This document shows, piece by piece, positions 11,013 to 22,904 of a stretch of DNA of 64,000 nt. The position numbers and the translations under genes are program-made. Every line of letters begins with the position of its first letter. Positions within the stretch are counted from its first letter, which is position 1. Source of the stretch: Pleodorina starrii (Eukaryota; Chlorophyta; Chlorophyceae; Chlamydomonadales; Volvocaceae); contig BRXU01000034.1 in the NCBI GenBank assembly GCA_030267565.1, forward strand, positions 79,501 to 143,500, in the 5' to 3' direction. The notes under the pieces are model-generated. The model searched no databases and had not been told where the DNA came from. It worked only from the letters and a program-made list of their open reading frames with translations.

Positions 11013-12671
11013 TTGTTCGGCACGACGGGGCGCGGGATTTTCAGAAGCGATTCCTGATGTAATGTCGGCTGGTTTGGGGATGGTATGCGGGAGGCCAACG
11101 GGCCGGGGGAGCGGGCCGCCGCAGTTGCTACTATTACTCAGCTAGCGGCTCTCGTAATACAAGCGCGCGGTGCGTGCAAGCGCTCTTCTCACACGCACTC
11201 TCGACAGCTGTTTCTACTGAAGGAAATGTGTAAATGTTATTTCTTTCTTTTCGTGCGGTTGGAAGGGACAGTGGTCTTAAGACGAGCTGGTTTTTTAATC
11301 TGTGCCTGCGCAATGCACGACACGTAACTGTCGGAACGGATTATGCTGCTTACGCGTCGTTTCCAAAGTTGACACCAAACCAGGTGGCTTGACCCGAGCT
11401 TTGAAAGCAAGGTGCTTGTTATTGCACAAAAAATAAGCGTTCTCAGATGCAAAGCGCTCGAAGGCTTGTATGCGTGCACCTCGGATGAGCATACCTCGGA
11501 TGCGTGTACCTCGTATGATGGGAAAGTGCGGAGCCTCCGGCACCGCCTTTAGTCTGCCTCAAGGAACCCAGGCATACTTGCACATGCATCGGGCAGAAGA
11601 CACTTCCCAAAAACAACGGCAGCATTACACAGAAACAGGGGAGGAAGTGACCCACGGGGCATTATTCCGTTTTGCCGCGTCACGGCGGCGCCGCGGTGCC
11701 TCGATCCATCAGGCCCCTGTCATCCAAAAAACCATACACACATCCGCCGTTCCCGGTATCTATCTATCTATTGCTTAAAAGTCGTCAGCCCGTATTGGAC
11801 CATACTTAACCCCACAACAGTTCGAGAATCCTGGAGAAACCGCAGGCGCAGTTGCTGCCGCTGAAGGTAGGTTCCGTTGAGGTGCCGCTACGCCGCGAGT
11901 GATAAATATCTGATAAATATCTGTATCCATTCGTGGCGGCATCTCTCAAAGCCAAGCCGGGTAGGCGGTGTCTTGGAAGGGTGGCTAGACCAGCATCCCG
12001 CCCCCGCCTCGATGAGACCCTCCGTCCCCGTCTGAGAGTGATAACCGTTTGTGCGCCCACGGCGGACAACACCCACACCCCACCCGCCACTTGCTCCCCG
12101 ACGCTGTGAAAAAGTCACATACCCCGATGTACGAATGGGTTACGATAACTTCACACATGAAGTCCCTTTTGATTGTGCCGTCATAGGAGGGTAGGGTACG
12201 GCAATCCGTACTTCCGTACCGGACTGGCATGGTACACACCGAGTGAGCACACGAGACCTCGATCGGCGCCAAGAGGGTCGGACCGTTGGGTCCGTCCATT
12301 ACACAACACGCAGGGTCGCTAATGCAGTACAGTGCAGTACAGGGCATTGGAATGCAGTACAGCGCGATCCTGTCGCCAGCTTTCCAGCTGGCTGCATCGT
12401 CTCGATCCACACGCGTCAATGCTCCACAAAGCCGTACCCATCAGTGGTATAACCAACATGCAGCAGTATCTCCAGAGCTTCATCAAGCTGACAAAAGATT
12501 ACTCGACTTCTCGTTTACCCCCTCGGGTAGTTTTAAAAACCTCCCGGCGCCATTCCCCGTATACCATTCCATTCCAGTGGCACCAAAACAACCCCAGTCA
12601 CGACCACCGCCCTACAGATGCATTGCCGCATGAGCTGCCGCAGGTCGCATATTTCATGATGCTTGATTCGT
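11013..12671. other. Intergenic region upstream of paralog A and downstream of paralog B
   Basis: No gene could be supported in this 1.66-kb stretch. It should hold the promoter of paralog A and the 3' UTR of paralog B. Near 11478-11520 there are three imperfect 15-bp copies beginning ACCTCGGATG or ACCTCGTATG. Confidence 0.4.
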
Positions 12672-15600
12672 TCACGGGTCGTTCACCAGCGCCTTTGCAT
12701 CCAGGTAGCGGCTGAGCATTGCGTACGACAATACACGGGAGATGGGCCCTATGCCCCTGGTGTACATGGACACGGGGTGGCCCACCGCCCCCAGATGCTC
12801 CTTGACGAACCTGTGTGGGTGTATGTGTGTATGTGGGTGTGGGGGGAGGAGGGAGGAGTGGGGAGGGGAGGAATAATGTAATGGCAGGCTGACGAGAGGG
12901 ACATGGTCAAGCACAGCGAAGGTCTGCCTGCTTGTCCCCCATTAAACCCGAAGTCCGCCCTCCGCCTTACGCACCTCCAGCTCCCCCCTTACCCACCTCC
13001 TGCCCGGGCCCAGGTCCAGGAAGTCAATGAGCCCCACGCGGGGACCTAGCGACGGAGGCGGAGGCGGTGGCGGCAGTGAAGAGCGCCAAGACTGCGCCGG
13101 CACGGTCGCCTTGGATGCCTTGGACGCTGCGACGGCGGCGTCGGCGTCAGCGGTGGCAGTCGACATGGTGGCAGCGGCAGCGGCAGCAGCCGTGGGTTTC
13201 GGAGCCGGGTCTTGTTGATGACTGCGTACGGAGCGGTTGTGCTCCATGGCCAGCTGTACGGCAACGAACATGATCTGCATGATGCACGTGCATGACCCGA
13301 GGGAAGCGGGTAGCATGAAGCGCCGGTGTGTTTGTTGGGCCTTATTCCGGAGGGGGCGCGGGGCGGGGCACCCGGCGACGGGTGGAGGTTTGCCGCCGCC
13401 GCGCCGGAACTGCTAGGGGTGTGGCAGACGGCAGCTCTCGGCAGCACGCATAAAAACCTTTGGCCACGGCCGGAAGTAAAGGAAGGAGGAAGGTTCAGAC
13501 TCATAGACCGACCCACGGGTCAACAATTGATGTGCATGTGCTTGGGAAGTTCTGCTTCTAGCAGCAGCAGCAGCAGCAGCAGCCAGCCGCAGAGGCACGC
13601 AGACACCGCAGATCTCATCAGGACTGAGCTCGGCGCGGTGGTGTCGCTACACATACCCCCCTAGGGCAGTTTCAGCACTGACCTGGAAGTAGCAGTTGGA
13701 CTGAGTTATGAGCGGATTGTCGTACTGAAGTCCGGCATACAGCAGCTGCAGGCTCTCGCGCTGTGGCAGCAGCAGTCCGAACGCCAGGAGGGGGCCTGAG
13801 CCGGAGCCGCCCTCGCGCACCACCACCGCCTGCGGGGGAACATCAGTACGGCATGTACTGCACACTTCAAAGCCAGCCTACGGTTTGCATTTCGCAGCGA
13901 CTGTCCTTTGCAAACCAGGACTTGCCGCGCCCCGTAAACACAATCTCCCTTGCCGCGGCTCACCCCCAAAAACAACTCCCTCACCCTCAATCTTTCTCAT
14001 TAGAGCGCATGCAGACCCTAAAGCCCCCAACCCACCACCACCACCCTCCTTCTCACCCACCTGCACCCCCGGCGCCTCCCGCACCAGCCGTTCAAACTGC
14101 TCCCGACAGCACTCCACAAAGCCGTTGCGGGTACCCGTCTGCTCGTACAGGCCCCACATCTGACCCAGCAGCGCCTCCGCCTCCGCCACCGACCCAGGGG
14201 TCACGAAACGCAGCTGAGGGGGCGCCTGCGGCTGCGGCTTCTTGCCGCCGGTCTTCGCCGACTTGGCTTGCTGCTGATGATGTTGCTGCTGCAGCGTCTG
14301 CTTCCCACTCTGCCGCTGCTGTGGCACTTGCTGCGGCTGCTGCTGCTGCTGCAGATGGCATCGAGAAGCCATCCCCGGGGACGATTCCGGTGGCTGCGGC
14401 GCCGCTGGCGCCTCGGCTACCTCGGACACACCACCGTTGCCGCCGACGCCGCTGTCGTCATCTGAAAGGGTAAAGCTTGCGCTGCTGCTACTGACGAGGC
14501 TGCTGGTGCTGCTGCTACAGCTGGTGGCCAAAGGACTCCCTCGGCCGCTGCTACTGCTGCCAAGCCGACTACCGTCGCTGCTGCTGCTGCGCTCGTCGAT
14601 GTCTTCGGTATCTGCTGCCCCGTCGTCGCCCACGTTGTGTACTGGCGATGACGCTGACGCCGCCGCCGCCGGCGGCGGCATCGCCGCCATCGGCGTCGCC
14701 GGAGGCTGTAGCGGCGCAAAGGCCTCCGGTCCCAGCCGTATCACCTGGCATATCAGGCGCCCCTCGATCTCGAACGATTGGAAGACCTGAAAAAAGAATA
14801 CCGGTAACCGCGAGGGACGATTCGTAAGCAGCTCCAGCCCTCCTTACAGCAGTACCGGTGCCCGTGCCCTGAAATTGGAGAGATTGGTCTTTACGGATCG
14901 CGAGCAACACACGCTCTGCTGGCTGCCATGCATACTGTACGGGCGTATCGTACTCACCTTGTGCCGTTGCCGTACTCTGTAGCGATGGTCGCGGGCCAGG
15001 GACGTCGTGTAGTCCTCCCAGTCCGCCATGCCGCAAAGGTCGATCTGGGGGTCAACGGTCAACGAATGCCATCAATGGCGAACCGGCAATGGCGATGCTA
15101 ATGAACGGTACGACAGCCGTGCGTACCTTGAATATGTCGAACAGCGGCCACTCGGTGAAGCCCTCCCCCGGCGCCGCCCGCCCCGGGGCGTCGAAGATGG
15201 TCAACACGGGGAACTTGAGCTCCCAGCGGTCCAGCAAGCCGCGCCGCCAGCCCTGTTGGATACAGTGGCGCCGAACAGTCGTATAATTCTCTTCATAGAA
15301 CACTGTAGCATGGTGATCGTACATCCGTGTGCGACCCGCTGGCATGCCTATTTGTCTTGAGTGTCGTATTAATAAATTCATTACCGGTACGTTGTTGTGG
15401 GCCACAAACACTACGCCGCATGATGGCCCTGTACTGGCAATTTACGGTAACAACCGCCGGGCGGCGGGCAGGGACAAGGCACCCAGCGAGGGAAGGGCCG
15501 CGCCCTGGTGTACCATATTGCCCTGGCCCTTCCCAAACAACCCCGCTCGCGAGTCCCAACCCAACATTAACCCGTAGTCACCTGCAGCCCCAGCGAGCAG

Positions 15601-16541
15601 TCGTTGCTGGGTCTGCACACCATCTGGTGCCTAAACAGGCCCATAAGCAGCCGCCAGGGCAGCGACAGGGCCGGCATGTACTGCGTCGGGCTGAACTCGC
15701 GCCACAGGATCAGCCTGCCAGAGCGGTTGGGGCGGTTGAGCAGTTGGCCGATTAGGCATACCGTATGTAGGAAAGACGAGGGTGGATTGAATCAAGTTCT
15801 TAGGTGCACACAGTGTCTGTTCAAAAAGGAGTAAAGGTTTTTTAATTCATTACCGAAAAATTATTTGAGAAACGATCAACGACTGTTTAAGCGCAGGTTT
15901 CAGACCGACGACAACCTCTCTACGGTTTGAACTTACTCTGGTTCGCTGCCGTCCTGAGAAAGAGACGCAGTCTGGGCCGCTGGTAAATTCGCGCTTGCCT
16001 GCGCCGTCGGCAGTCGCCGCGACAGCAGCAGCTCGACTTTTGAATCGCCGCTCGATCCGCTCGTGTCACTCGCGTTGTCGCTCGACCGCCGCTGCAGCTG
16101 CTTTGCCGTTGATCCGCGCGCGCGTGCCACCACCGCGGTGCGCAAGTCCCCGAAACCGTGAAGCAGAAGGGCCCAGATCCCCAAGACGACGGCGAGTGCT
16201 GCGACCCCGATTCGCGACATCGCAGCCCGCGAGCAGGAAAGCATCGAACCAACGAACAGCGCCGACGCCGATGGCGATGAATTGGTGTTGCTCCTGGTAT
16301 CTTTTTCACAAGCTTCTCCTGCACTACTGGCTATCGCTCTGTCTGCGCCAAGTTCCTGGGTGAGAAGAGAGGGCCGATGGCGGCCCAAGCCAGAAGTAGT
16401 GGCGTCGGCACCGTCGCCGCACTTGGTCATTCCTGCTTCTACTCGGGCCGACATCCACTTCGCTGGAACAGCTTTTAGCGAGGCAACGGCTGAATCCTTA
16501 TAATCATGGCACTGTGGGTCCGCAGATTGCTCTCCACTCAT
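12672..16541 (-). CDS. Paralog B: BioF2/FemAB-like GNAT-fold acyltransferase-like protein
   Basis: Eight in-phase exons give 746 aa: 16541-15937, 15714-15582, 15252-15127, 15044-14958, 14786-14061, 13829-13683, 13274-12997, 12810-12672. The plan matches paralog A exon for exon. Exon 1 has a hydrophobic helix near residues 110-138 (VAALAVVLGIWALLL) and ends in Ser/acidic sequence. Exon 4 is IDLCGMADWEDYTTSLARDH. Exon 5 carries Ser-rich and Gln/His-rich linkers before FVTPGSVAEAEALLGQMWGL. Exon 6 has AVVVREGGSGSGPLLAFGLL, exon 7 an Ala-rich insert before LIDFLDLGPGRR, exon 8 FVKEHLGAVGHP. Introns are short; the one matching the minisatellite site of A is only 231 bp. Exons 2 and 3 are almost identical to those of A. 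Enzyme class is inferred from fold-like motifs only. Confidence 0.74.
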
Positions 16542-18155
16542 CGCAGTGATGGCCTCACAGATGTACCGTATGAGTGCAACCTTTCACTCAAACGCGCAAT
16601 TGTACATACAAACTAGTAATGATGCAGCAACAGTTTGCGGGTGACCGCTTTCATAAGCGCAAATTTTTGTTTGTGCGAGCTTCCCTTCGCATTCGTTCGT
16701 TGTACGACGATCGATCTTGATCGGGTTCGGCCTCTCCTCGCGGCTGCAACGACCCCTAACGACCTCGCTCCAACGTGGGCTCGCTGCAGTACCCAAGCTG
16801 GACCACTCCACTCCAGCGGAGGCGGAGGCTGGCGATAGAATGTATGAGTCCAGGGTAGTGTGGTATGATAGATTGACGACGACGTGAAGGGTCCGAAGGG
16901 CATCAAACGTGTACGGCTGCAATAGGGACCACTTTTGAACTCGAGCTGAAGGGAAGCCTTCGTTCGATGATCAGAAGGTCCGGACCTGCTGCTTCTTGCG
17001 CCGTTCTCGCCTTGCTCTACACCGTGCGTGGTTTAAAGGTGTTCGAATCGCAGCGTCACGGCAATACACGTCCTGTGTATGTACTGTGAATAGCGACCCA
17101 CGGGTCACTTCCGGCGTCAGACTGCGACATTCGGCTTCCAGTAATCTATGAAATTTGGTATCAGAAAAATTATTCGTGTCTATGTTACGTCTTACAAAAA
17201 TGTCAGTACGGGTGCGCGGACGAATGCGGATACGACGAAGTTCAGATGTCCGAACCGGCCAATACTGGCCGTCCCAAATGAGTCTCAGCTCGACGTTTTA
17301 TCGGAGAAGATAGATGCGGATAACCAGTAATACGCGCCGTGGTCGTCAAACTGCGTGGAACACTGCCGAACATATATAATCGAGCGACATTTTTTCGGCC
17401 GTTCTGACCTCATCGCTCACAGCAGGCAGCTAACAACACCAAGAACGGCAACAGCAACCAGACGGAGCGAACCGCAGATAGAAAGGCAGTGAAGCAGAGG
17501 ACCGGACCGAACTGCTGCGAACCGGAACAAGAGCCAGAGCAAAAAGAACGTCAATCAAGCAGCAGCTGCAATAAAAAATAAAATTAGCAACAACGACAGA
17601 CAAGCACAACAATACAACGAAACACGTTCGGCATCGCCGCGTCCAGCGCTCGCGGGCGCCGGTCGTTGTTGATCAAGGCACGCACCGGCTCTCTCAAACC
17701 ATCACACACGCACCGGCTCTCTCAACACGTAGCGGCTCTCTTAAACACTCCTCCCCTCTCCTCTCATCCGACTGATTGTCTAGCTTGAGCTCTGGCGCTG
17801 TCACGGCGACTAATACATCACCCTCCTTATTCCACTCCACTCCACATGTCGGCAGGGCTTCCATACTTCTCGCACAATCTGACTGGCGAAGACGGGCGAA
17901 GACCAGCCCTGCCCCGCACGTCTCGGCTGGCGCCCACCGCATAGTCCTCCAACAACCAGCAACATGTATTCCTCGCCCATGCAATTGCATACACGGCTTC
18001 CTCGCCCCCATCGATCTCCGCAACACCTGGACTCTCCTGCGTGAGCATGGGAAAGTCAGGAGGCTGCCGGAGCACGCCTTGGGGAACAACGGTACGGACG
18101 TTACGGACAGTACGACAGCTCGTACGTGCATCACCAGGGATCGATCTTCAATTCT
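16542..18155. other. Intergenic region between paralogs B and C
   Basis: This 1.6-kb AT-richer stretch should include the promoter of paralog B. A TATATAA-like sequence on the + strand at about 17374 is followed by an A/C-rich tract typical of a 5' leader. The + strand frame after it (17776-18192) has no recognisable protein and runs into the last exon of C. Around 17670-17745 CACGCACCGGCTCTCTCAA is repeated, followed by a looser third copy. Confidence 0.35.
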
Positions 18156-21100
18156 TCAGGGGTCGTTGATGATGGTCCGGGGTTCGAGGTAGCGGCTGAG
18201 CAGGTAGCGGGCCAAGGCCTGTGACAGCGGGAAAACGCCCCTGGTGTACATGGACACGGGGTGGCCCACCGCCCCCAGGTGCTCCTTGACGAATCTGTGC
18301 GTTTATGTGTGGAGGGGGAGGAGGGAGAGAGGGGGGGAGGCTTTTAATGCCCCTTTCCTTGACTTGATTCTGTAAAGCGCTTCTCCGGAGAGCAACGGGG
18401 CTGCCTCAACTGCCGCGCTCGCCTGCCACCGTCTCCTGCCTCACTTAGTTCAAACTACCCGGATGAAGGCCGCCCTACACCCAATGCACACCGCCGCACC
18501 ATCAACTCCCCCCTTACCCTACCTCCTGCCCGGGCCCAGGTCCAGAAATTCAATGAGCCCCACGCGGGGACCCAGCGACGGAGGCTGAGGCGGAGACCCA
18601 ATCCTAGGCGCCGCCGCCTTCGCTGCCGCCGCCGCAGCGACGCCGGTCATGGTGCCGTCCGCGTGCGCGAAAATTACACCGCCGCTGGAAGCAGCGACGT
18701 TTGCCTGAAGCGGCTTTACATCAGCGACCGAAGGCTCCGTCATTTTGGCGGCGGCGGCGGCGGAGTTTGCCGCCGTGCGCTGCTGCCGTACCGTCTCGTT
18801 GTGAGCGAGCGCTACTTGCAGGCCGACGGAAAGAACCTGATATCGATGCAGCCCAGGAGAACGAGGGAGGGGGTTATAATTAACAGCAGTACAACATGTA
18901 CGGCATTTACGACAGGCAGCAGCACGGCGCCTCCACAGTCCAAACCGTCAATGTGCGTTCAGTAATCTTGCCGTAACCACCAACCGCCCCCCGGTTTCGG
19001 AATCGGGGGCTCCGCGCGCAATCCTGACCGGCTTGCCTGAAAGAGGCAGCAAGACTGCCGTACGAGTGGGCTGTCGTACTTGAGGCCGGTGTACAGCACC
19101 TGGAGACATTCCCGGTGCGGCAGGAGCAGACCGAACGCCAGAACTGGGCCGCAGCCTGAGCTGCCCTCGCGTACCACTACCGCCTGCGGGGGGTACATGA
19201 GTACGTCACGTACGACAACGTTAACGTAAGATGTCCGCTTCGGTAAATTCAAGTTTGCGTAGTCCGGTCCTGACAGCTGACACACTATAACAGGAGGCTG
19301 CTCGCGCAGTTGTGCCGGAAGCCTATCCGCCCGATGCGCGAATGGATGTGCATGACCCCGTCATAAAACCAAGCCGTACACAGCTGCCAACTCACGTGAA
19401 TGTCTGGCGCCTGCCGTATTAGTCGCTCGAATTGCGACCGGCGGCACTCGGTGAAACCGTTGCGAGCGCCCGTCTGCTCGTACAGGCCCCACAACTCCGA
19501 AACCAGTTCCTCCGCCTCCGCCACCGACCCAGGGGTCACGAAGCTCAGCTGCGGCGGCACAGCCGCCGCCGCGTCGCAGCCGCCGGGCGAGCTGCTGCCG
19601 GCACGCTTTTTGCCGTGCTTGATTTGCTTGGCTTGCTGCTGCTGCTGTGGCGGCGGCGGTGGCTTCTCGACTTGTGTCGTCCACAGCGGCTGCCCGGACG
19701 AGGCGGTCGTGGCCGTCGGCACCTGCTGCGGCTGCTGCGGCGGCGCCGGCGCTGGCGGCGGTGGTCGCGACTCGCCGTCAAAAGCCTCCGGCCCCAATCT
19801 GACCACCTGGCACCGCAAGCGGCCCTCGGACTCGAACGACTGGAAGAGCTGCGTGGCGGTACGGCAGGGGATGGGCGGCCGGATGTACAGCAACGCGCCG
19901 GTTGGTGCCCTGACCCATTCTGCGCACGGCAGCGCACTGATGGAGCATGTTGGGCAACATTGCTCTGGCGATTGGTCTGGAAGGTGGGGCCAGCTGTTGC
20001 TGGGGCGCAGCAGAAGGTCCGCACCCAATCAACACCCTGGGGCCCTTGTTGCCTATACACGTGGATGCCGCCCGGCGGGATTGAGCTGCCGTACCAACAT
20101 CGCATACTGCCGTACCTTTGTCCGCGTCTTTACATTCCAGCGGTCAGCGCGGCGGAGGGAGGCCAGGTAATCCGCCCAGCTGTACAGGGCGCGCAAATCC
20201 GTCTGGATGGGTGGGTTCCATTCGGGGCGGGTGGGTGGGGGACGGCGGGAGGTGAAGGCGGCCACTCGAAGCGCAGGTAAGAACTGGTATGGTGATCGGG
20301 TGAATGAGACTTCACCCGTTTTCCCGTTTTCCTGATTCGCATCAGGACTTGATGGCGTATCCACGGGGGTGGTACGCCCATCTCGGCACAAATGCCGGCG
20401 CTGGCCTCGCGCGACTGTACGGACACCTGCGCGCCGGTCGTACATCTGCCCAGCCAGCGAGCACACCTCTTGCCGCGCGTACCTTGAACACCGGGCAGAG
20501 AGGCCACTCGTCGAAGCCCTCCCCTGGAGCCGCCTGCCCTGGAGCGTCCACCACCAAGAGGACGGGCAGCACCAGATCCCGGCGCAGCAACACGCCGCTG
20601 CGCCAGCCCTGTTGGTGCGTGTTTTGGTCGGGGAGCGGGGCGAAATACCCGCGTGAAGATGCGCATAACAGCCCACAACGGATGGCAGCTAGCATCAGCA
20701 GACATGAGGAGGGCAGGGAGGCTGCGATGAAACTGACGGAGCCATCCCAGCGATAACCCGACACGCACCCAGCGAAGGCGGCGCACATGTTCTTAACGCG
20801 CCAGCGTGTGCTAAACGCGCCAGAATCGCTGAAAAGTGTTACAGGAGATGGACAAGTACGGTAAGCTCGGCAAGCCGGCGGTCCGGCGTCAACAGTCGCC
20901 TCTGCCCTCGAGTGGATCGACCGTCCCTCCATTGAGCGTGGAGCTGCGCATGCTGCTGCTGCGCTTACACCACCCCTTCAAATCCCAGCAACGCACACCT
21001 TCAAACCCAGCGACGCGTCGTTGCTGGGTCGTACCACCACCGCGAACCGGAGGCGGCCCAGCAGCCACCTCCAGAAGGCTGGGACAGCCGGCATGTACTG

Positions 21101-22904
21101 CGTTAGCGGCACCCGCCGCCACAACAGGATCCTGGGGGGGTTGGGGCGATGGGCGGCGAAGAGTGTATGTGGCGCGTCGAGTGCAAACGGAGGGTTTGCA
21201 AGGCAAGTGAGAATATGCAACGCTCTGCTGCTCCCGAGGCGCAGAGAGCAACTTGGATGTGCAGCGCGCACCAGGGCGACCAACATCAGGTGACGAAGAC
21301 CCCCCGAAGACGTCCTTGCGCCGGATCGAAAATCGCACAAAGCAGCTTATTATGGAGCGCCAAAGCCTTCATCCCCACCTGGGCTCGTCCTCGGATGGTG
21401 CGATTCCGTCACTGGTTTCGGAGGCCGCGGAGGCTGGCGGCGTTGGGCGGCGAGCACCCCGAGGGTCCCGCGCGAGCGACGACGGAGGGGGGCGAGGGAC
21501 CGGGGATCCGGGCAGGGGTTCACAGACGCATTCGTCCAGGAAGAGACCAGGAACGCCACAGGAAGCGTATTGAGCAACCAAACCCGCGATTGGTACGCAC
21601 GAACCGTAGCTTTCCGTCGTGTGCGTGTGCGTGTGTGGCTGTGTGGTTCCCGGCCGACTCCAGCCAGCTGTGTTACGTCCGCTGCCTGGTGGGTGGTGGC
21701 CCATCCCCCGCTTTCCTCTGGCATGTGCTTTCAGCCGGCGGCGGGCGGGCTCCCGTCCGCAGCCGCTGCAACGCCCCTCTATCTTTGCGGACGGGCAACG
21801 GCACGCCGTGTTGTGCCACAGGCCCACGACGCCACCACCACACCACAACGAGCACCCACCATGCAACCCCAGGCCCGGATCGCTCCCGGAGTCGGACGGT
21901 CCCTGGCTGACATCGCCCAAGCTGACGCTACTGCTGGTGCTGCTGCTGTTAATGCTGCCGAAGCTGTCAAAGCTCGCGACACTTCTGGCACTCGCCCGGC
22001 GGCTGATGCCGCAATCCGGATGCCGCAATCCGGCGCCGCCAGCCGCCCTCTTCACCGCGAGCGGCGGTGGTGCTGCATTGGCGCCGCTGCCTTGCGCGGT
22101 TCGGTGAGCAGGCCTTCCAAACAGATTCCTGAGTTGGACTGGCAGGCCGAGTCGGATGCTGCCGCAGCCGTCGCCGTCGTCGTCGCTACCGCCGCCGGTG
22201 ACGTAAAGCCAGCGCGGCAAGATCTGTGGAGAGTACGGCATGGCTGACGCGCACCTGGCGAACAGGCGACGCGGGCGGGAAAGGGTAGGCGGGCCGCCTT
22301 GGTGGCGAGAGGTTCTCTTCAGAGCGAGGGTCCAACTCGACACGGTGGGGCAGGGAAGAAACGGACACGTCGATTGGCGGCCGGGCGTCACCGCAACTGA
22401 GAGCAGCAGCGAAACCACTGTCCGCTTGATCGCTGTTGAGGTGTTGATAAGGGTTGCGGATGTTACGCGTGCGGTGCTGGGAGTTTCTAGTGACAGGTGT
22501 CGGGCGTTGAGCGGGAGTGGGTGCGGTTGCGCTGCCCCGGGGGTTCGAAGGGGCGACCTCAGGTCACCTGTCTCTACAAGGCGTTCGGCGAGTGAGGTTC
22601 GTTCGAGGAGCCGTTGGGAGTTTGTAACGGCTGCACACGCGGGCAGGATGAAGCCCTGCAAACGTGGCCCGCAACGCACGCGCGCAAATGCAGCTGCACC
22701 CCCGCTGACCGCACCTGTCCCCTGATGCTCGATCTGCGAACTGTTTACACGGGTGGATTCCTTATCCCTTCTACTGGCCGTGGCAATGCGTATTTTCAGT
22801 TTGAAGCTGCCCTCCTGTCCGCTGGTCCTTGAGTGGTCCACACCGCGCGTCAATTGTCGTGCAAGTTTCGTGCCGCCGTATTCGTGCCTTCGTTCAATAT
22901 TCAT
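18156..22904 (-). CDS. Paralog C: diverged BioF2/FemAB-like GNAT-fold protein with long N-terminus
   Basis: Eight exons join in phase (974 aa): 22904-21379, 21131-20999, 20608-20483, 20202-20116, 19848-19396, 19183-19037, 18836-18523, 18294-18156. Exons 2-8 match A, B and D: ILLWRRVPLTQYMPAVPAFW, APGQAAPGEGFDEWPLCPVF, TDLRALYSWADYLASLRRAD, FVTPGSVAEAEELVSELWGL, AVVVREGSSGCGPVLAFGLL, LIEFLDLGPGRR and FVKEHLGAVGHP. Exon 3 is the most diverged copy in the cluster. The exon 6 donor is CAG|GCAAGC, a GC-AG intron. Exon 1 is an uninterrupted frame of 508 codons with no clear membrane helix; its first half may be untranslated or belong to an unseen upstream exon, so the start is weak. Exon 1 ends TSDGIAPSEDEPR in the correct phase, like the acidic exon-1 ends of its paralogs. 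Confidence 0.65.

Noticed and set aside
17041..17100. tRNA-like T-loop sequence GTTCGAATC
   Set aside because: No acceptor stem, anticodon arm or D-arm could be paired around it. Other TTCGA hits in the window fail in the same way.
17776..18192. Possible plus-strand gene behind a TATATAA sequence
   Set aside because: The frame overlaps the last exon of paralog C on the other strand and has no recognisable protein.
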